Positions 59,198 through 64,000 of a DNA stretch of 64,000 nt are shown here, piece after piece. The stretch's first letter is position 1. Each line of letters starts with the position of its first letter. The notes below the pieces were generated by a model. That model did not search any database, was not told the origin of the DNA, and was given only the letters and a program-made list of their open reading frames with translations. The stretch comes from Arthrobacter terricola (GTDB lineage: Bacteria; Actinomycetota; Actinomycetes; Actinomycetales; Micrococcaceae), in contig NZ_SMRU01000005.1 of the NCBI RefSeq assembly GCF_004354015.1, forward strand, positions 62,001 to 126,000, written 5' to 3'. Position numbers and translations under genes: made by a program.

Positions 59198-60877
59198 TCA
59201 GGTGGCGATGACCACCGACCGTGCCAGGACGTTGCCGGACTTGTCCAAGGCCTCCACGGCCGCCCGCGAAGACACAGCAACCGCCGTCGAGGTCTCGAAT
59301 CCACGGTGCGGAACCGTCACCGCTTCGGCCATCGCCTCTGGTGCGCTCTCCGTCAGGAACCTCCATTTGGCGACCTCGGTGGCTCCATTCCAACTCGCGT
59401 AAAGCTGCATGGTGGATCCGTTGCCCGGGACCGCGGCGATGTCCGGGAGCGTGTCCGGCCGGCCCGTCCACGCGGAGCGGTACGACCGGTAGGAAGCGTT
59501 GCCGAGGCCCGTGGCCTCGAACACTGCATTGCCGTCGGGCGTGAACTCGGTGACCGCGGGATCTGCGCCCCAGCCGACGAGGACGTGCCCGTTGTCCAGG
59601 AATTGCACGTTCCCTTCGGCATCGCCCCGGTGGCCGCCCCTGCTGAATTCCTGGTGCACGACGGCGGTCCGCGCCTTCTCGTCGACGGCCAGCAACAGTC
59701 CGCGGGACGTGCCGGTGTTGCCTTGGTTGTAGTGGTTGTCGAACATGCTGATGATGCCGTTGGGCCGCCGGCGGACATCGTGCTGCCACGCGAAGACAGC
59801 GTTCGCCGGCATTGTGAAGTCGCTTCGCTTTCCGCCGAGTCGCCATTGGATTTTCCCGTCCGGACGCCCCACGAGGTAGGCCGTGTGGGTGTGCCGGGAC
59901 GACACCAGGAGGTCGGCGCCGCTCTCGTCCACGGAATTGAGGTGGAACGGATCGTAGGCCTTGGATGCGTCGGAGCCGTTCGCGTTGGCGTTGTCCGAGG
60001 CGCGCAGGTAGCTCTCCGTGATGTCGATGTGCTCGGAAGCGGTCCAGTCGAAAAGGACAGCGCCGGAGCGTATGGCGATCTCCTGGACGTGGCAATCGAA
60101 CATGTACCCCTGGGCCGGTCCGCCCACGGAGGTCAAGTCATGCTGGACGGTCGGGTAGGAGATCATCAAGGCGGTTCCGGCCGAAGTGATGGTGAACTCG
60201 TGGAGATCGGCCTGCTGTCCGTTGCCGGCATTGACCTCGGCGATGGTGCGGTAGCTGGCGTCCTTGATGATGCCCTTTCCTTCGCCGTGTCCTCCCTTTC
60301 CAATCCCGGTCCAGTAGGTCAGGACGGGTTTGCCTTCGAACGTCTGCACGCGAAGGTCGGTGACACCGGAACCAGTGGGTTCCATCCACACGGGTTCACC
60401 CCGATTGTCCATGATGAGGCCGTTGGACCCGTTGCCCATCGGGCCCACGAACAACAGTCCCGAGCCGGTAGGGCCGGTGGTCCAACTGGCAACGCGGGGT
60501 GCCGTCAAGGCGGTGGAAACAAAGGAGACGGCCGGCTGCGGAGCCGCCGAACCTGTGGGTGACGACGACGGCGATGGTATCGGCGTTGCTCCCCCAACGG
60601 GAACGGGAGCCGAACCGGCGGCTGCGCCCGCACCGGGCAGCAGCCCCGTCCTCGCGATGCCGACGCCGACGAGGATACCCGCGCCAGCCACCCCTGCCCC
60701 GGAGAGCAACTTGCGCCGGCTCAGCCTCCATCGGGCCTCGGGGCGATCCCCAGTTTCGCTGTCATGATTCTCTACTGCCGGACGCTGTTCCACCTTCTCA
60801 GAATAGAACCGGAAGACCGAGGGGTAGCCGGACGAAGGCTGCGAGTTTACTGGGTGCGCACCACATGCTCGCCGCAC
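59198..60877 (-). CDS. Tat-exported arylsulfotransferase-like protein
   Basis: A 559-residue protein with a twin-arginine signal (LSRRKLLSGAGVAGAGILVG) and a Thr/Ser/Pro linker, then an ASST-type beta-propeller domain (about 120-540). Conserved blocks include NGLIMDNRGEPVWMEP, ADLHEFTITSAGTALMISYP, SSRHTHTAYLVGRPDG and FAWQHDVRR, where histidines of the ASST active site occur. The start is GTG at 60877 with GGAG six bases upstream in the end of the oxidase gene; an internal GTG at 60793 is an alternative. The start lies three bases after the oxidase stop, so both are coupled. Substrate unknown. Confidence 0.85.
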   Translation of the reverse strand: MRRACGAHPVNSQPSSGYPSVFRFYSEKVEQRPAVENHDSETGDRPEARWRLSRRKLLSGAGVAGAGILVGVGIARTGLLPGAGAAAGSAPVPVGGATPIPSPSSSPTGSAAPQPAVSFVSTALTAPRVASWTTGPTGSGLLFVGPMGNGSNGLIMDNRGEPVWMEPTGSGVTDLRVQTFEGKPVLTYWTGIGKGGHGEGKGIIKDASYRTIAEVNAGNGQQADLHEFTITSAGTALMISYPTVQHDLTSVGGPAQGYMFDCHVQEIAIRSGAVLFDWTASEHIDITESYLRASDNANANGSDASKAYDPFHLNSVDESGADLLVSSRHTHTAYLVGRPDGKIQWRLGGKRSDFTMPANAVFAWQHDVRRRPNGIISMFDNHYNQGNTGTSRGLLLAVDEKARTAVVHQEFSRGGHRGDAEGNVQFLDNGHVLVGWGADPAVTEFTPDGNAVFEATGLGNASYRSYRSAWTGRPDTLPDIAAVPGNGSTMQLYASWNGATEVAKWRFLTESAPEAMAEAVTVPHRGFETSTAVAVSSRAAVEALDKSGNVLARSVVIAT

Positions 60878-60880
60878 CGC

Positions 60881-62809
60881 TTACTCCGGGTGGTTCCGCG
60901 AACCGCCGTCGTGGTTGTACGGCGAGGAGATGCCGCCGTACGCGAGGTGGAACATCATGCCGTCCCGCGCATGGGAGAGGTTGTGGCAGTGGTCCATCCA
61001 GATGCCCGGATTGTCCGCCGTCAACAACACAGTCCACACCTGGCCCGGCCGCACCTCGAGGCTGTCCATCCGCAGGTCCGCCGAGACAGCCCGGCCATCG
61101 ATCGAAAGTACGCGCACGTGGTGGCCGTGCGGATGCATCGGATGCACGTCGTCGCTGCGGTTGACGATGGTGACCTGGACCTTGTCGCCCTCTTCCACCA
61201 CAAGCGGGGTGATGTTGGGGTACACGGCTCCATTGACGGTGAACGCGAAGCGCGGGACGCCGTCGACGAAACGGATCAGGTGGTCCAGGACGTAGGTGGC
61301 GGAAGTGTTCGCGGTTGGCGCGGGATTCGCCGCGGGCGGCCCGTACGTCGCGAGGTCCAGTTCGGGGCCGGACACGAACCGGGCCGCCGGGACCGCTGCC
61401 GAGCCGGGCGGAACGAGCGAGAGGCCACCCGCGCGGGCGCCTTCAAGCGCGAGCTGCACAGCGTGCCCGGGCATGGTGAGTTCGACGTCGTAGCGTCCGC
61501 CCGCGGCCAGCGGCAATGCAGTGCCGCTCAACTCGCCGCCGTTCACCGCGCCGAGTGCGCCGTCGGCGGTACCGAGTTCGCCGCCGTCGACCGCTGCGAG
61601 CCGGAAGGACACCCCGGCAACACTGAACCGCTGCGTCGTTTGGTCGGTGTTGATGATCCGGAGCCGCACCCGTGTTCCAGGCGCCGCGTCCTGCGTCCAT
61701 GTGGCTGAGTGGCTCCCAAAGAGCGTCGCGCCGCCGAGGGAGTGCACCGGGACGGACAAGTCAAGGACCCCGGGAGCGGGCCCCGCTGGAGGGTCGACAA
61801 TGAGCGCTCCGTAGAGGCCTTTCGGCACGTTGGCAGCCGCGTTTTGGTGCGTGTGGTACCAATACGTCCCGGTCTGCGCGGCGGGGAATTCGTAGGTGAA
61901 ACTTCCGCCCGGCATGACGGCGTCCTGCGTCACTCCCGGCACGCCGTCCATCGCATTCGGGACGTCGTAGCCGTGCCAGTGGAGCGTCACTCCGTCCGGT
62001 ACGTCGTCGTTCACGAGCGTGACTTTGACCGTTTCACCTTGGGTCGCGCGTAGTTCCGGACCGGGCAGGGAGCCGAACGTGAGGGCGTCAACCCGGGTGC
62101 CGTCGTCGAGCGTGACGCGTTCGCTGCGTGCGTGGAGGGTGAACTCACGGACGCGGGCGGTTCCGGCCGGAGCGCGAAGCGTGTCCACGCTGCGCTTGGC
62201 GCCCGGAGCGGCCCCTGTTCCGGCATGGTGGGTGGCGCTGAACGACGACGGCGGTGCGGCCCTGCTGTCCATCCACGAAACCGCGAGCGCACCCACGAGC
62301 ACCACCACTCCCAACGAGCCCGTGGCGACGCTCGCGCGGTTCCGCCACCCACGCCGTACCCCGAGGCTTCCGGCGGCGCTTGCGAGGACCGCCAGTACGG
62401 CGAGGACGGCGAGCGCGAGCCAGCCCGACGGGGTGCCGAGCGTCAGCACCGCGAGGAGTCCCGCCGTCGTCAGGGCCGCAGCCGCGATGAGTCCGGGAAG
62501 GACGACGACGGCGGCGCGCCGTGCGAGCGTCAATGTGGCGGTTCCGATCAACGCGCCCGGGATGGTGAAGACGAGGCAGCCCACGACCCGGTCGCCCACG
62601 AGTTCGCCGCGTCCCGTAAGGAGGACGACGACGCGCACGACCGCGAACAAAAGGCTGAGTCCTGCGCACGCGGAAACCGCCCAGGCCGGAAGCCAGGAAG
62701 GGATGGTTGCCCGCGCCCGCATCACGGACGCGGCGAGTGCGCTGATCCAGGAGGCCGCGCACAACGCGGCGAGGATCAGGTCGACGCCGAGGACCGCCGA
62801 AGCGGGCAC
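60881..62809 (-). CDS. Multicopper oxidase with N-terminal membrane domain
   Basis: A 642-residue protein. Residues 1-185 carry about six membrane helices, then a three-cupredoxin-type laccase-like oxidase with all copper motifs: HWHGYDV, HTHQ, MHPHGHHVRV and DHCHNLSHARDGM (T1 Cys, His and Met). It oxidises phenols, Cu+ or Fe2+ with O2 on the outer face. Membrane-plus-oxidase fusion is unusual. It lies between the DUF6220 protein (19 bases upstream) and the arylsulfotransferase. Confidence 0.93.
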   Translation of the reverse strand: MPASAVLGVDLILAALCAASWISALAASVMRARATIPSWLPAWAVSACAGLSLLFAVVRVVVLLTGRGELVGDRVVGCLVFTIPGALIGTATLTLARRAAVVVLPGLIAAAALTTAGLLAVLTLGTPSGWLALAVLAVLAVLASAAGSLGVRRGWRNRASVATGSLGVVVLVGALAVSWMDSRAAPPSSFSATHHAGTGAAPGAKRSVDTLRAPAGTARVREFTLHARSERVTLDDGTRVDALTFGSLPGPELRATQGETVKVTLVNDDVPDGVTLHWHGYDVPNAMDGVPGVTQDAVMPGGSFTYEFPAAQTGTYWYHTHQNAAANVPKGLYGALIVDPPAGPAPGVLDLSVPVHSLGGATLFGSHSATWTQDAAPGTRVRLRIINTDQTTQRFSVAGVSFRLAAVDGGELGTADGALGAVNGGELSGTALPLAAGGRYDVELTMPGHAVQLALEGARAGGLSLVPPGSAAVPAARFVSGPELDLATYGPPAANPAPTANTSATYVLDHLIRFVDGVPRFAFTVNGAVYPNITPLVVEEGDKVQVTIVNRSDDVHPMHPHGHHVRVLSIDGRAVSADLRMDSLEVRPGQVWTVLLTADNPGIWMDHCHNLSHARDGMMFHLAYGGISSPYNHDGGSRNHPE

Positions 62810-62828
62810 GGGCTTCTTAGCCTTGCGA

Positions 62829-63287
62829 TCAGGAGGAGGCCGCGAGCGGCTCCTGCGTCCTGGCCATGACGGCGCTTCCCGTGCGGTCGAGCCGACGGGC
62901 GCGGAGCATGAGCCAGTACGCCGAGAAGATGATCAACAGGCCGGTGACTGCGTGGATGGATACTGTCCAGGCTCCCGGGATGCTGGGATTCTCCGCGCTC
63001 GCTCCCGTGAGGATGCCGCCCACGATGAAGACGAGCAGCTGGACCCACGTCAGGAGGAAGATGCCGACCGTGAGCCAGATGGTCGACTTCCCGGAGCGGG
63101 CGAGGGCGGCGAACAGGATGGCCAGCAGTGCGAGGGACCGCATGACGATTTGGCCATTGAGCATGTGCGGAGTGAATGATTCCTCGCCGATGAGCCTCTC
63201 ACTGAAGGCTCCGAACGCGGCGAGGTAGATCTGGACGATGGTGTCGAGGAACAAGAGCATGCTGACGATGAGCAACGTTTTGCGCAT
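62829..63287 (-). CDS. DUF6220-like four-helix membrane protein
   Basis: A 152-residue integral membrane protein with four helices; FLDTIVQIYLAAFGAFSERL, HMLNGQIVMRSLALLAILFA and TVSIHAVTGLLIIFSAYWLM are features, with conserved histidines in helices 2 and 4 that might bind haem or metal (inference). Start is the ATG at 63287 with AAGGAG five bases upstream; the longer upstream frame is not used. It heads the operon with the multicopper oxidase and the sulfotransferase-like gene. DUF6220 naming is from memory. Confidence 0.8.
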   Translation of the reverse strand: MRKTLLIVSMLLFLDTIVQIYLAAFGAFSERLIGEESFTPHMLNGQIVMRSLALLAILFAALARSGKSTIWLTVGIFLLTWVQLLVFIVGGILTGASAENPSIPGAWTVSIHAVTGLLIIFSAYWLMLRARRLDRTGSAVMARTQEPLAASS

Positions 63288-63550
63288 TGTCACTCCTTGG
63301 GGGCGGGGTGCGGGTGCTGTTTTGAGCGGGTGATGACCTCGGCCTGCACCCCCCAGTGCATTGCGGGCCGGAACGGCGAGCCGAAGCGGGCGTTGGGGAA
63401 GGCGCGCCGCAACGGTAATGCAGGATATACGCCCAAAGTTAAGCCCGAGCCTGGTATTGCGGCAAGCATCGGCGCGCCGCAAGCGCTCCTACGGGAGCGC
63501 CTAAGCACGCGCCTTGCCAAGGTTTGTGACTCATGCCATACTTTGAGTAC
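63288..63550. other. Spacer without a recognised gene
   Basis: These 263 bases, between the DUF6220 operon and the GTTCA array, hold no gene or repeat that I can support. The promoter of the minus-strand operon is likely here. Confidence 0.4.
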
Positions 63551-63575
63551 GTTCACAAAATGAACATGACGTTCA
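63551..63575. promoter_or_regulatory. Three GTTCA half-sites at 10-bp spacing
   Basis: GTTCA (63551-63555), TGAAC (63561-63565) and GTTCA (63571-63575) lie in exactly 10-bp steps, so each neighbour pair is an inverted repeat with a 5-base spacer. They fall upstream of the small gene at 63636, a typical operator layout for a dimer or oligomer binding the same helix face. Confidence 0.5.
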
Positions 63576-63635
63576 AGTTTTGATTTAGGTTTGAGTAGTA
63601 ATCACTGGATTGCCAGCTTCAGAGAGGAAGCCATC

Positions 63636-63809
63636 ATGGCCATCGTGCACCGTATCTCCGCCCCCTTTGTTTTCCGCAAGCCCGCCGCCCGGGTCCACGC
63701 GCCGCGACCGGTCAGCGTGGACCCCGGCCACCGTTCATCGACGATGAGCTGCGCTCCGTGGGAAGGCCTGTACTTCGAGCAGGAAACCGCCGAAGCACAG
63801 GACAAGTAG
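63636..63809 (+). CDS. Small hypothetical protein
   Basis: A 57-residue basic-then-acidic protein with GAGGAAG six bases before the ATG. The N-terminal third is basic (IVHRISAPFVFRKPAARVHA), the end acidic (GLYFEQETAEAQDK). One cysteine (TMSCAPWEG). No recognised domain. The operator-like array upstream supports a controlled, real gene. Confidence 0.55.
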   Translation: MAIVHRISAPFVFRKPAARVHAPRPVSVDPGHRSSTMSCAPWEGLYFEQETAEAQDK

Positions 63810-63816
63810 CGCTCCC

Positions 63817-63891
63817 CTAGCTCTTGAGGTTGCTCAGCTCCTGGAGCACCTCGCCCGAGGTAGTGATAATGCGGGCGTTTGCCTGGAATCC
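63817..63891 (-). pseudogene. flgE: C-terminal fragment of flagellar hook protein FlgE
   Basis: The minus strand reads GFQANARIITTSGEVLQELS followed by NLKS and a stop at 63817-63819, which matches the last two dozen residues of actinobacterial FlgE. The residues just before it are not FlgE-like and a stop occurs in frame near 63930, so only the tail remains. The opposite strand from 63897 reads LGNSFLDAGVRSTGAQSGYA, which resembles the Gly-rich segment that usually precedes this tail in FlgE. The fragment may thus mark an inversion breakpoint. Confidence 0.7.
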
Positions 63892-64000
63892 CCCGGCTCG
63901 GCAACAGCTTCCTGGATGCCGGCGTGCGTTCAACGGGCGCCCAATCCGGTTACGCCGGCCTCCGCTCCACTGAACTGCAGAGGATCAAGACACCCCTCGG
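63892..64000. other. Unassigned end of window
   Basis: An open plus-strand frame runs from 63897 to the edge (LGNSFLDAGVRSTGAQ and on). It may be the inverted upstream part of flgE or the interior of another gene that continues outside the window. It cannot be settled from 109 bases. Confidence 0.3.

Overview
The window is high-GC actinobacterial DNA, most likely from a soil member of the Micrococcaceae (Arthrobacter, Paenarthrobacter or Pseudarthrobacter type). The evidence is the gene set: an IdeR/DtxR regulator, a CIRCE-controlled GroEL with a GGM-type tail, an XPB helicase with its helicase-associated partner, DUF3027, DUF3263, LytR_C, ThrE and FemX-like proteins. Many starts are GTG or TTG, and several genes look leaderless, with a TAnnnT -10 box 6-9 nt before the start codon. 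No tRNA, rRNA, transposase or CRISPR array was seen.

Left part (1-24 kb), mostly housekeeping: iron regulator (cut by the window edge), serC, MFS exporter / DUF3027 / cold-shock operon, small membrane protein, helicase-associated protein plus XPB, LysG/LysE-type divergent pair, two-component system, a lone WXG100 protein, RNase HI, groEL under two CIRCE operators, an ABC-type binding lipoprotein, cold-shock protein, LytR_C and DUF3263 proteins, ung, a siderophore-interacting protein behind an iron box, and ThrE with a FemX-type ligase.

Glycine/serine block (24.4-32.1 kb, minus strand): tandem glycine riboswitch, gcvP, gcvT, a large hairpin, gcvH, glyA, a terminator-like hairpin, sdaA. The chain turns glycine into one-carbon units and serine, then pyruvate. 

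Drug-efflux and envelope genes (32.3-38.1 kb): TetR/DHA2 exporter divergon with a palindromic operator, ArsR/SRPBCC pair, and a large rifampin-phosphotransferase-like enzyme with a possible C-terminal membrane tail.

Decayed flagellar locus and accessory island (38.1-42.3 kb): a sigma factor that has lost region 4, a FlgN-like protein, and an N-terminal FliM fragment running into 32-bp tandem repeats. Between them sit an AT-richer island with two paralogous lipoproteins and a secreted protein. A FlgE C-terminal fragment at 63.8 kb suggests that a flagellar gene cluster was lost and broken up here.

Right part (42.4-64 kb): AraC/VOC pair, FetB-like permease, iron-box-controlled Fe3+ ABC transporter (fbpABC), patatin-like protein, MOSC protein, a PAP2-DedA-two-component operon probably serving lipid-carrier recycling, an alpha/beta hydrolase, an IclR regulator with two NCS1 transporters that share an exact 16-bp operator, and a DUF6220 / multicopper oxidase / Tat arylsulfotransferase operon. 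The IdeR at the left edge plausibly controls both iron-box genes.
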